A stretch of 23,769 nucleotides of DNA from an uncultured bacterium (GCA_905214265.1 CAJMLQ010000037.1:1-23769); one strand, 5' to 3'. Shown: positions 15,869-23,663, counted from the stretch's first letter. Notes: generated by a model from the letters alone, not told the origin. Made by a program: numbers and translations.

Positions 15869-17008
15869 GTGACGAATACTGTTTCCTTTCCAGGACTTGG
15901 CCTGGAGTTTACGGTCAACCGGGTCGCGTTTTCCATCGGACCGCTGACCATTACCTGGTACGGGCTCCTGATCGCGGCCGGGATTCTGCTGGCCATGTGC
16001 TTTGCGTTTTATCAGTGCAAAAAATTCGGCATTATCGCAGATAAGCTGATGGACGCCGCCCTGGGCGGCGTAGTCGGCGGCATCATTGGGGCGCGGCTTT
16101 ATTACGTTGCGTTCCGGTGGGAGGACTATCGGGATAACCTCGCGAATATCTTTAAAACCTGGGAAGGCGGTATGGCAATTTACGGCGGACTCATCGGCGG
16201 TCTGCTGGTCGGGCTGCTAGTGGCGAAGCTGCGGCATATCCGTCTTCTTCCTGCCATGGATGTCACGGTGATGGGGTTTCTCATCGGCCAGTCCGTAGGG
16301 CGCTGGGGAAATTTCGTCAACATCGAAGCCTTTGGAGGAAATACGGACCTGCCTTGGGGCATGACTTCGCCAGTGATTACCAGCTATCTGCGGGAGCACC
16401 TCAGCGACTTGACGGCGCTGGGGATGAACATCGACCCTACTGCGCCGGTCCATCCGACGTTTTTGTACGAATCTATCTGGTGCGCGCTGGGCTTCCTGCT
16501 GCTGTTTTTGTACAGCAAGCACCGGCGGTTTGACGGGGAAATCTTTCTGTTGTACAGCGCGTGGTACGGCCTGGGACGGTTCTTTATCGAAGGGCTACGG
16601 ACGGACAGCCTGCTGATCGGGCAGATTCGGGTTTCCCAGCTTCTGGCGTGGCTGCTGGCGCTGGCGGCGGCCATCACCTGGATCGTGGTGACGGTGCGGG
16701 TCCGGGGCGCTCATGACCCGGAATATCTGAAGCTGTACGCGCAGACAGATGCATTCGCCAAAGAAGTGGCGGACTATGAGGAAAAGCTCAACAGCAAATC
16801 GAAAAAGTCCAAAAAAGACAGGAAATCCGGGGAACCGGAGCGCGCTGCCGCAGAAGAAGCGGACGGCGGCGTCGAAGTGGTAGAGATCGGCAATTTTGAG
16901 GGCGAAGCGGCACCAGAGGAAACGGTGGACGACGGAACCCGGCTTGCCGGAGACGATCCAGTGGACAGTGAGACAATGGAGGAACATGCAGATGGCGAAG
17001 ATCATTGA
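15869..17008 (+). CDS. lgt: Prolipoprotein diacylglyceryl transferase
   Basis: 379 residues. Lgt moves a diacylglyceryl group from phosphatidylglycerol to the lipobox cysteine of prolipoproteins in the cytoplasmic membrane. The signature GRWGNFVNIEAFGG (144-157) holds R145 and E153, matching the essential Arg/Glu of the family; EGGMAIYGGLIG (99-110) has Tyr105 where E. coli has His103; R244 lies in EGLRTDSL. Seven membrane spans fit the hydrophobic profile up to about residue 277. Beyond that is an unusual tail of about 100 residues, first lysine-rich (SKSKKSKKDRK near 309-319) then strongly acidic, absent from typical 260-300-residue Lgt. The start is GTG, with AGGTGGT 8 bases upstream. folD begins inside its last 17 bases. 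Confidence 0.95.
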   Translation: MTNTVSFPGLGLEFTVNRVAFSIGPLTITWYGLLIAAGILLAMCFAFYQCKKFGIIADKLMDAALGGVVGGIIGARLYYVAFRWEDYRDNLANIFKTWEGGMAIYGGLIGGLLVGLLVAKLRHIRLLPAMDVTVMGFLIGQSVGRWGNFVNIEAFGGNTDLPWGMTSPVITSYLREHLSDLTALGMNIDPTAPVHPTFLYESIWCALGFLLLFLYSKHRRFDGEIFLLYSAWYGLGRFFIEGLRTDSLLIGQIRVSQLLAWLLALAAAITWIVVTVRVRGAHDPEYLKLYAQTDAFAKEVADYEEKLNSKSKKSKKDRKSGEPERAAAEEADGGVEVVEIGNFEGEAAPEETVDDGTRLAGDDPVDSETMEEHADGEDH

Positions 17009-17846
17009 CGGGAAGGCCGTATCGGCCAGTGTAAAAGAGGCGGTGGCCCAGGAAACCGCCGCGCTGAAGAAAAAGGGGATCACCGTTGGGCTGGCGGTGG
17101 TGATCGTCGGAGATAACCCGGCGTCCCGCGTGTATGTGAACAACAAAAAGAAGGCCTGCGCGGCCTGCGGGATTGACTCCTTTGAGTATGCCCTTCCGGA
17201 GGAGACGGCGGAAAAGGAACTGTTGGACCTGGTGGAGAAGCTCAACGGCGACCCCAAAGTCAACGGGATCCTGGTGCAGCTGCCCCTGCCGCGGCAGATC
17301 GACGAGCACAAGGTCATCGCGGCCATCTCCCCGACAAAGGATGTGGACGCCTTTCACGCCGTCAATGTGGGAAAAATCATGATTGGCGATTTCGATTTCC
17401 TGCCGTGCACGCCGTCCGGCTGCATGGATCTCATCGACTCTACCGGAGTTTCGGTGGAAGGAAAGCGCTGCGTCGTGATCGGGCGGAGCAACATCGTAGG
17501 GAAGCCAATGGCGATGCTGCTGCTCCACCGGAACGGGACTGTTACCATCTGTCACTCCCGGACGCAGAACCTGAAGGAAATCTGCCGGGAAGCGGATATT
17601 CTGGTGGCTGCGGTGGGCCGGGCCAATTTTGTCACGGCGGACATGGTGAAGGAAGGTGCGGTGGTCATCGACGTGGGCATGAACCGGCTGGAGAACGGCA
17701 AGCTCTGCGGCGATGTGGACTTTGAGACGGTCAGCAAGGTGGCTGGATGGATCACACCGGTTCCCGGCGGAGTCGGACCCATGACCATCGCTACGCTGAT
17801 GCGCAACACGCTGACTGCGGCCAAGATCCAGAACGGCGTCGCTTGA
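16992..17846 (+). CDS. folD: Methylenetetrahydrofolate dehydrogenase/cyclohydrolase
   Basis: 284 residues, the standard FolD length. It is bifunctional: it oxidises 5,10-methylene-THF and hydrolyses the product to 10-formyl-THF in one-carbon metabolism. Visible motifs are SRVYVNNKKKA (with the catalytic lysine), NGILVQLPLP, the nucleotide site VVIGRSNIVGKPMAMLL, and the C-terminal PVPGGVGPMTIATLM. GGAGGA lies 8 bases before the ATG at 16992, which decides against the ATG at 16986. The first 17 bases overlap the end of lgt in another frame, implying translational coupling. The promoter of the next gene overlaps its stop codon. Confidence 0.97.
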   Translation: MAKIIDGKAVSASVKEAVAQETAALKKKGITVGLAVVIVGDNPASRVYVNNKKKACAACGIDSFEYALPEETAEKELLDLVEKLNGDPKVNGILVQLPLPRQIDEHKVIAAISPTKDVDAFHAVNVGKIMIGDFDFLPCTPSGCMDLIDSTGVSVEGKRCVVIGRSNIVGKPMAMLLLHRNGTVTICHSRTQNLKEICREADILVAAVGRANFVTADMVKEGAVVIDVGMNRLENGKLCGDVDFETVSKVAGWITPVPGGVGPMTIATLMRNTLTAAKIQNGVA

Positions 17847-17871
17847 CATCCGACAGGTTTTCGGGTATCAT
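17843..17871 (+). promoter_or_regulatory. Promoter of the pseudokinase gene over the folD stop codon
   Basis: TTGACA (17843-17848), 17 bases, TATCAT (17866-17871). The -35 overlaps the folD stop (17844-17846). A GCGCC-TTTT-GGCGC hairpin (17885-17898) lies just after the predicted start point and 8 bases before the AAAGGAGGG ribosome site, where it could influence RNA stability or translation. Confidence 0.8.
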
Positions 17872-17922
17872 GAGGACAAAGGGAGCGCCTTTTGGCGCGG
17901 GCAGCAAAGGAGGGAACAGCCG

Positions 17923-19764
17923 GTGAAGCGCAATCTGTGTATGGGATGCATGCAGGAAAAAGGGGAAGACCCCGTCTGCCCTCACTGCGGCTATGAGGAA
18001 GGAACTCCGCATTTTGCGTCGTACCTTCCCCCGCACACCATGATCGATGACCGGTATTTGGCCGGAAAGGTGCTCAGCTACAACGGCGAGAGCGTTATAT
18101 ATATCGGATACGATACCATGAGCGGCCGACGGGTGGATATCCGGGAATACTTCCCGGATACGCTGGCAGTGCGCAATTCGGACGGCCGTAGCGTCCGGGT
18201 CAACGAAGGGCGGCAGATCCAGTTCAAGGCCTATATGGGGGATTATCTGGAGATGATCCGCAAGCTGTCCAGAATGCGCACCCTGTCCTGCGTGGTGCAG
18301 GTGCAGGGGGTCGTGGAGGCGAACAATACCGTCTACGCAGTGATGGAGCACATTGACGGGACGACGGTCCGGCAGTACCTGAATGAACGCGGCACCATGC
18401 TCACGTGGCAGGAGACATCGGATCTGTTCCTGCCGATGCTGAAAACCCTGCGGCTGATCCATCAGGACGGCCTCATCCACCGGGGGATCAGCGCGGACAC
18501 CATTCTGATCACCCGGAACAATACGGTGAAGATCGACGGTTTTGCCATCAGTGCGGTCCGTGCAGCGCGGACGGAGCTGGTCGCCGAGTTATTTCCGGGA
18601 TTTTCCGCGCCGGAGCAGTATTCGACCATCAGCCCCCATGGTACCTGGACCGATGTGTATGCGGTGTCGGCGCTGCTGTACACGGTGCTCACCGGGCAGA
18701 GACCGCCGGAGGCGTTGATCCGCTCACCGGAGAAGAAACTGATGCCGCCCCGGGAACGCAACGAGACCATTCCGCCGCAGGTGTCGGATACGATTTTGGA
18801 GGGCCTGGAACTGAGCATTCGGGGACGGATTCAGGATATGGACACCCTGATCGGCCGCCTTACAGGAGAAATTCATCCTGCACAGGAATCGGCTGCGCCG
18901 GAGCCGCCGGTCATTGTGATACCGGAGGATGACTGGCCCGATGAGCCGGAGGGAAATACGACCTATTACCGTCCGGCTCAGCAGGGGGGCGCCGCATCAC
19001 CGGAGCTTCGCAAGCCGCCGGCGGAATCCCGGCGTGGCGAGACGGCGGACGAGGAGAAGACTCGGACCAGGAAGTTAGTGCTGACCAGCATGGCGATTAC
19101 ACTGCCCATTCTGCTGTTGGCGCTGATCCTGACCTTTTGGATTTTGTTCGGGGGAAGGGAACGGAATCCCGGGTTCTCTTCTTCGGAAGTATCTGGGAAC
19201 AGCGCGGTTTCCGACGAGTGGCTGGTACCGTCTCGGGAGGAGTCCGACCGGAGTGAGCCGGGCAGTATGAGTACCTCCTCCCAGGAGGTGAGTTCGGCGG
19301 AAAGCTCGGCGGTGAGCTCTGAACCGGAGGAAAGCAGCACGGAACCGATCCAGATGGCAAATTTTGTGGGACAGAAGTACGCGGATGTGCTGGCGGATGC
19401 CAAAAACAAGGCCATCTACATTTTCAGCGAGCCGGAGTATGTCTACAGCGATCAATATGCGGAAGGTATTGTCGCCGATCAGGATGTAACGCCGGGAATC
19501 GAGATTACCGAGGGAACCCGGGTCAACCTCAAAGTGAGCAAGGGCTCTCAATATGTGACGCTGCCCAGCTATGAGAAGAAAAAGGAAAAGGAATACCTCG
19601 AAGAGTTGGAGGCGATGGGGATCACCAATGTCATTGTCAGCTATCGCGCAGATCCGCTGTTTAAGCAGGGTGGATATGTAGTGGGGACCAGTTTGGGAGC
19701 TGAAGGACGGTATGATATCACCAAAAAGCCGGTTCTGGAGATTTACGTTTCCAAAAAAGACTGA
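17923..19764 (+). CDS. Zinc-ribbon/kinase-fold membrane protein with PASTA repeats, probable pseudokinase
   Basis: 613 residues in four parts: zinc ribbon (C6-x2-C9, C19-x2-C22), Ser/Thr kinase fold (about 40-315), one membrane helix (about 385-409), a Ser/Glu-rich linker, and an extracytoplasmic part with PASTA-like repeats (about 477-540 and 541-610). Fold landmarks are present (VMEHIDG hinge, SAPEQYS, DVYAVSALLYTVLTG), but key residues are changed. The ATP lysine is R74 (VDIREYFP), the glycine loop is degraded (SYNGESVIYIG), the HRD aspartate is G188 (HRGIS), the following Asn is T193, and DFG reads D205-G-F. Phosphotransfer therefore looks unlikely. PASTA domains usually sense cell-wall fragments, so a wall- or envelope-stress receptor/scaffold is plausible. 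The GTG start has AAAGGAGGG 7-9 bases upstream. Confidence 0.85.
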   Translation: MKRNLCMGCMQEKGEDPVCPHCGYEEGTPHFASYLPPHTMIDDRYLAGKVLSYNGESVIYIGYDTMSGRRVDIREYFPDTLAVRNSDGRSVRVNEGRQIQFKAYMGDYLEMIRKLSRMRTLSCVVQVQGVVEANNTVYAVMEHIDGTTVRQYLNERGTMLTWQETSDLFLPMLKTLRLIHQDGLIHRGISADTILITRNNTVKIDGFAISAVRAARTELVAELFPGFSAPEQYSTISPHGTWTDVYAVSALLYTVLTGQRPPEALIRSPEKKLMPPRERNETIPPQVSDTILEGLELSIRGRIQDMDTLIGRLTGEIHPAQESAAPEPPVIVIPEDDWPDEPEGNTTYYRPAQQGGAASPELRKPPAESRRGETADEEKTRTRKLVLTSMAITLPILLLALILTFWILFGGRERNPGFSSSEVSGNSAVSDEWLVPSREESDRSEPGSMSTSSQEVSSAESSAVSSEPEESSTEPIQMANFVGQKYADVLADAKNKAIYIFSEPEYVYSDQYAEGIVADQDVTPGIEITEGTRVNLKVSKGSQYVTLPSYEKKKEKEYLEELEAMGITNVIVSYRADPLFKQGGYVVGTSLGAEGRYDITKKPVLEIYVSKKD

Positions 19765-19770
19765 ATAAGC

Positions 19771-19814
19771 GGAAAGGCCATCCGTGACCTGTTTGGGGTC
19801 GCGGATGGCCTTTT
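19771..19814. terminator. Bidirectional intrinsic terminator
   Basis: Arms 19773-19789 and 19797-19813 pair over about 17 bp with one G-U position and a 7-base loop, with TTTT at the plus-strand end and AAAA-type flank for the other strand. It lies between the convergent pseudokinase and SseB-domain genes; the latter's stop codon starts at 19814. Confidence 0.85.
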
Positions 19815-20965
19815 CATTTGGAGGTTTCCGGATGCTCTGCGCGGTAGCGGTACAAACGCTGAAGATTCTTCCGGTGGAAAACCAGATTGAAGCCGTAGGG
19901 ATTGATGGCAAAGCCGTCCTGCTTTTTGGAAAGATCCAGGATTTCCTCACAGTCAAGGGCCAAGGCGGAAAATTCCTTTTGGGAATAGCCCTTTTGAAAC
20001 TCCGGAAGATCGGTGAAAACAGGAAGAAAACGCTGTCCGTTTTTGCTTTCCAGAGATGGGATCCGGACGGAAACCTCGGCTTCCGGCGGCGGGGATTGGG
20101 GAGAAGAGGATGCCAGCACCGGAACCAGAAACCGGGCAAGCAGAATTTCTTTGAGCATCTGTTCCTCCTGCTGGTGAAGGGCTTCTCCTCGGTCTGGCAG
20201 ATAGCGGGACTGCGTCAAAGTTTGGAAAAATTCCAGACAGGCGGCCTGGAGCGATGGATTGACGGTTTCCGCTGCTTTGCCGGGGACAGCCGGGAGGAGA
20301 AGTTCCAGAGGGAGAACGGCGCTGTATTCACAGTTGTCCACCAGGACGGCGCGGCAGCCTGCCAACTCCAGGCGGCGGAGACAGGCGTCCAGGTCCTTGT
20401 GCGGGACGTCCTCCCGGCTGAGAAAAAGAAACTGACGGCTGAAATAGTCGATGCAGTTTTCGCAGAAAGAACGGCGTGTGAACAGCCAGGCGGCGTTTTC
20501 CGAGAGGTAAGGAGTTCCGGTGGCCTCGAGAGTCGCCAGAAAAAGGATGGGGGCATGGCGCAGTGCGTCTGCCAGAAGGGAGGAAAACGTTTCCTCCAGC
20601 TTGGGAAGGGGCGCGCTGCTGCAGCGGACGGCCTCGCCGGAAAAAAGCAGCTCCGGGAGAGGCAGCCGGCGCAGCAGCGCAGGGTCATCCTGGGCAACGA
20701 GCGTGCGAAGCTGCTGCCTGCGCGCCTCGGGGACACGGTCCCAGGTGCGAAATTCCGGTTCCGGGGCAGCGGGTGGCGATACAATGGGATGGCGGCGCAG
20801 ATAAAGACCGTCGAAGATCGAGGTCATCAAGAGAAGACATTGAAGAAACAAAATCCAGAAACGCCAGGCGGGGACCGAAAGAAGCGGGATCAGCAGGAGC
20901 AGGACAGCCACCGGCGCCAGCACAGCCGCTTTTCGGAACCAGGGCCTGTCCCAGAGATTTTTCAT
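19814..20965 (-). CDS. Membrane protein with C-terminal SseB-like domain
   Basis: 383 residues. Two adjacent N-terminal membrane helices (about 13-31 and 33-53) anchor a cytoplasmic part. Residues about 240-372 resemble the SseB N-terminal domain: ILLARFLVPVLA, then GQRFLPVFTDLPEF, ALALDCEEILDL and GFAINPYGFNLVFHRKNL. Residues about 125-225 show a weaker copy of the same layout (PYLSENAAWLFTRRSF, then CRAVLVDNCEYSAVLPLELL), so the protein may contain a diverged tandem pair. The ATG at 20965 is 4 bases after the J-protein stop; a TTG at 21019 in the same frame is less likely. As third gene of the hscC operon it is a candidate partner or substrate adaptor of the chaperone pair. Biochemical role unknown. 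Confidence 0.75.
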   Translation of the reverse strand: MKNLWDRPWFRKAAVLAPVAVLLLLIPLLSVPAWRFWILFLQCLLLMTSIFDGLYLRRHPIVSPPAAPEPEFRTWDRVPEARRQQLRTLVAQDDPALLRRLPLPELLFSGEAVRCSSAPLPKLEETFSSLLADALRHAPILFLATLEATGTPYLSENAAWLFTRRSFCENCIDYFSRQFLFLSREDVPHKDLDACLRRLELAGCRAVLVDNCEYSAVLPLELLLPAVPGKAAETVNPSLQAACLEFFQTLTQSRYLPDRGEALHQQEEQMLKEILLARFLVPVLASSSPQSPPPEAEVSVRIPSLESKNGQRFLPVFTDLPEFQKGYSQKEFSALALDCEEILDLSKKQDGFAINPYGFNLVFHRKNLQRLYRYRAEHPETSK

Positions 20966-20969
20966 AGAG

Positions 20970-21776
20970 TCACCGCTTTCGGGGAGATTTTGAGGAATGC
21001 TTCCGGCGGATTTGGACAATGATGCAGGTTAGGAGAAGCGCAGCCGGAATGATGAGGAAGGCCGGAGAAACTCCGACGTTTCGGAGAATCAGGATCGATA
21101 GAGCAGCCAAGGCACCTAGACATGCGCTGGTGGAATTCTGCGTCGGCCTTCCCTTCTGCATGTTCTTTTCGTTTTGGCTGAGCTGCCTGCAGCGGGGAAG
21201 AACCAGCTTATAAAGCTCCTCGGTCTCCGGCGTTACAGGGGCGGCGTTGAGGTGAAAAGCGTCGCGGATGGCGGGCCATGCTGCATCCGGGAGGGTATCG
21301 TAATGGTCGGCGAGAAACTGCCGCAGAAAAGGGTAAAAATCCGGCTCCTCCCGCAGGCTGGAAAAATCCGGGCTATCTAGCAGGACGCGCCAGTTTGGGG
21401 GCGCATCCCGGGCCTGGGGGCTGCGGGAAAGGTGATACAGGCTCCCGATAGCGCGGCCATAACGGGCAAGCTTCCGCTGAGCCTCCTTTTGGAGGCCGCT
21501 GGCGATGAGGCGGTCCAATTCCACGTCCTCCGGGTCCGGTCCGGAGGGGGGCGGGGCTTCCCGCGGCGGGGAAACGGAGTTCTCCGGTACGAGAATGCCA
21601 TCCGGATGGTGCTTCGCCCAGCTCAAGGCGGCTTCATATGCGTCGTGGAGGCGCTGAAACTCCTCGGGGGATTCTTCGGGGTGGCAGTCCTTAGCCCGCG
21701 CCGCATACGCATGGCGGATGGAACGGAGATCCGTGGTCGGTTCCAAGCCTAATTCTCTCCAGAAGTCGTTTGTCAT
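20970..21776 (-). CDS. Membrane-anchored J-domain co-chaperone (DjlB/DjlC-like)
   Basis: 268 residues. An N-terminal J domain (about 1-58) has helix II (IRHAYAARAKD), the loop and helix III (EEFQRLHDAYEAAL). The loop motif is HPE (32-34) instead of the canonical HPD needed to stimulate Hsp70 ATPase; the acidic charge is kept. There is no Gly/Phe region or zinc finger, so it is a type III J protein. The middle (about 85-200) is helical and has the LLDSPDFSSLREEPDFYPFLRQFL pattern; a hydrophobic C-terminal part (about 218-260) gives two membrane helices with a basic tail. Its ATG overlaps the hscC stop by 4 bases, so the two are translationally coupled. In E. coli HscC works with membrane J proteins of similar design, supporting a specific pair. 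Confidence 0.85.
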   Translation of the reverse strand: MTNDFWRELGLEPTTDLRSIRHAYAARAKDCHPEESPEEFQRLHDAYEAALSWAKHHPDGILVPENSVSPPREAPPPSGPDPEDVELDRLIASGLQKEAQRKLARYGRAIGSLYHLSRSPQARDAPPNWRVLLDSPDFSSLREEPDFYPFLRQFLADHYDTLPDAAWPAIRDAFHLNAAPVTPETEELYKLVLPRCRQLSQNEKNMQKGRPTQNSTSACLGALAALSILILRNVGVSPAFLIIPAALLLTCIIVQIRRKHSSKSPRKR

Positions 21777-23500
21777 TCTTCGTCCTCCCAGAGGTCATCG
21801 CCGGGGAGATTCGGGGATGAACCGGCCTCCAGAAAATCCAGAAGTTCCAGAAATCGTTTGCGGGATTTCGCAATATGCAGGGGTTCCTGTCCGGCGAGAA
21901 CCTGCTCAAACCAGCCCACAGCCTGAGCAACCTTTTGACGGGTCTCCCCTAGAGTCTCCTGATACAGACGCTCTCCGCGCGCCAGAGCCAGGCGGTTTTC
22001 CTCCTGGGTCCGGGGATTGATCTTCAGGGAAGCAAGCTCCTGGAGGCGGCGGGTGGCCTCCTCGTCGCTGACGCCGCTTTCCTTCCCGACGATGACGGCG
22101 CGTTCCGAACGGCCGGTGGACTGGTTGCAGACTTCCACCTCCAGAATGCCGTTGATGTCATAGGTAAAGCGCACGTCCACGTTCTCCTGGCCCTTGGGGG
22201 CTGGGGGAATGGGGATGTTCACCTCGCCGAGGCGCAGATTTTCGTCGCAGTGGAGGCCCTCTCCCTGGTAGATGTCCACGCAGATCTTCGTCTGTCCGTC
22301 ACGGATGGTGTAAAACCGCTGAGACTTGCTGGTGGGGAGGATGCTGTTGCGTTCAATGATAGGAGCGAGAAGCGGCCGGCTGGGATCGTTGGGATTGAGA
22401 ATACCGGTGCCAAGGGTGAAGGGACAGATGTCGGTGAGGACCAGCTCCTTCAGCTCTGTGCAGCGTTCCTTCATGGCGGCGTAGATGCCCGCACCCAGGG
22501 CGACAACGGTGTCCGGCGAGCCCAGGGGGACCGGCTTTTTGCCTAGGAATTTTGCAATCCAGCGGGCGGTGGCAGGCATTTTGCAGGAGCCGCCGACCAG
22601 GATGACGTCGCTTAAGTCTTCCGGGGAGAGGCCGCTGTCAGCCAGGGCCCGGCGGACCGGCTGAGTCATACGCTGGAACAGGCTGGCGGAGATCTCAATA
22701 AATTTCTGCCGGCTGAGGGTCAGGGACCCGGAAGTGCCCTCTCCGGTCAGGACCAGCATCACGGTTTCCCGGCTGGCCAGCGCGATCTTTGCCAGTTCCG
22801 CCTGCTTAAGAAGGAGAGCCTGCTGAACCGGGGAGAGACTGTGGAAGGAAAGGCCGTTCTCCTCGCAGAAATACTCGGCGATGCAGCGGTCAAAATCGTT
22901 GCCGCCTAGGCAGTTGTCGCCGCTGACTGCCAAGATGCTGACGATGTTTTCGAAACAGTCCACAACCGAGACGTCCAGCGTCCCGCCGCCGAAGTCGAAG
23001 ACCAGGCAGCTCCGGTCCTCCTCTCTCTGGGCCATCCGGCAGGCCAGGGCCGCAGCGGAGGGCTCGTTGACCAGGCGCTCTACCCGCAGACCGGCCAGTT
23101 CTCCGGCACGCTTGGTAGCGGCGCGCTGGCGGTCGGTAAAATAGGCGGGGACGCTGACCACGGCTTCCGTCACCGGCTCGCCCAAATACTGCTCCGCATC
23201 CTCCCGGAGGCGGCGGAGCACTAGGGAGGAAAGCTCCTCCGGGGTGAAGTCTCGGCTGCCCAGGCGGAAGCGCTTGTCCGTGCCCATAGCGCGTTTAAAG
23301 GATGCCGCTGACTGCTCCGGGTGGGAGATCAGCCGCTCCCGGGCGGATTTTCCCACCAAAACGGTCCCATCTTCCTCCAGGCTTACGGCGCTGGGGGTCA
23401 GATACTCGCCCAGGGGGTTGGGAATCAGCACGCCGCGCCCATTTTTCCAGACGGACGCGAGACTGTTTGTTGTACCCAGATCGATGCCGATGATCGCCAT
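21773..23500 (-). CDS. hscC: HscC-type Hsp70 chaperone
   Basis: 575 residues, shorter than DnaK (about 610-640) because the C-terminal lid is reduced, as in HscC. The ATPase domain is intact: IGIDLGTTNS (phosphate 1), AVVSVPAYFTDRQRAAT, LVFDFGGGTLDVSV (phosphate 2) and VILVGGSCKMP (adenosine). The substrate-binding domain starts at TDICPFTLGTGI, the HscC-like variant of the DnaK SLG region. The tail is acidic and lacks the EEVD-like end. The ATG at 23500 has AAGGAGAT 7 bases upstream; the frame opens 249 bases earlier but that part covers the promoter. Downstream, in order, are the membrane J protein (4-base overlap) and the SseB-domain protein, suggesting a dedicated membrane chaperone module. 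No CIRCE heat-shock operator is visible. Confidence 0.93.
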   Translation of the reverse strand: MAIIGIDLGTTNSLASVWKNGRGVLIPNPLGEYLTPSAVSLEEDGTVLVGKSARERLISHPEQSAASFKRAMGTDKRFRLGSRDFTPEELSSLVLRRLREDAEQYLGEPVTEAVVSVPAYFTDRQRAATKRAGELAGLRVERLVNEPSAAALACRMAQREEDRSCLVFDFGGGTLDVSVVDCFENIVSILAVSGDNCLGGNDFDRCIAEYFCEENGLSFHSLSPVQQALLLKQAELAKIALASRETVMLVLTGEGTSGSLTLSRQKFIEISASLFQRMTQPVRRALADSGLSPEDLSDVILVGGSCKMPATARWIAKFLGKKPVPLGSPDTVVALGAGIYAAMKERCTELKELVLTDICPFTLGTGILNPNDPSRPLLAPIIERNSILPTSKSQRFYTIRDGQTKICVDIYQGEGLHCDENLRLGEVNIPIPPAPKGQENVDVRFTYDINGILEVEVCNQSTGRSERAVIVGKESGVSDEEATRRLQELASLKINPRTQEENRLALARGERLYQETLGETRQKVAQAVGWFEQVLAGQEPLHIAKSRKRFLELLDFLEAGSSPNLPGDDLWEDEE

Positions 23501-23546
23501 ATATCTGATCTCCTTCAGGGATGAAATGTCAAAACAAGCTATTTCT

Positions 23547-23575
23547 AGAATACCATGGGAAAGAGCGCAAGTCAA
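23547..23575 (-). promoter_or_regulatory. hscC-operon promoter
   Basis: On the minus strand TTGACT (23570-23575), 17 bases, TATTCT (23547-23552), with TGG directly before the -10 (extended -10). The hscC start lies about 46 bases downstream of the -10. Confidence 0.78.
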
Positions 23576-23587
23576 TAAAAATGGCCA

Positions 23588-23630
23588 CGGAAAATGCGAA
23601 GGCATCCGAAGAGGCAGGCAGCATTTTCCG
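23588..23630. repeat. 10-bp perfect inverted repeat between divergent promoters
   Basis: CGGAAAATGC (23588-23597) and GCATTTTCCG (23621-23630) are exact complements 23 bases apart. The site is upstream of both the hscC promoter and the tRNA promoter, so it lies in neither predicted transcript. That favours a protein-binding site over an RNA hairpin. Confidence 0.5.
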
Positions 23631-23663
23631 GCGAAAGAACAGGGGAAATTTGCGCGAAGGGGG

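Noticed and set aside
16788..17849. A 353-codon minus-strand open frame opposite the lgt tail and folD.
   Set aside because: folD is unmistakable on the plus strand, and the antisense product shows no motif or ribosome site.
19784..21022. A 412-codon plus-strand open frame opposite the SseB-domain gene.
   Set aside because: The minus-strand protein has membrane helices and a known domain and fits the operon; the plus-strand product is low-complexity and starts inside the terminator.
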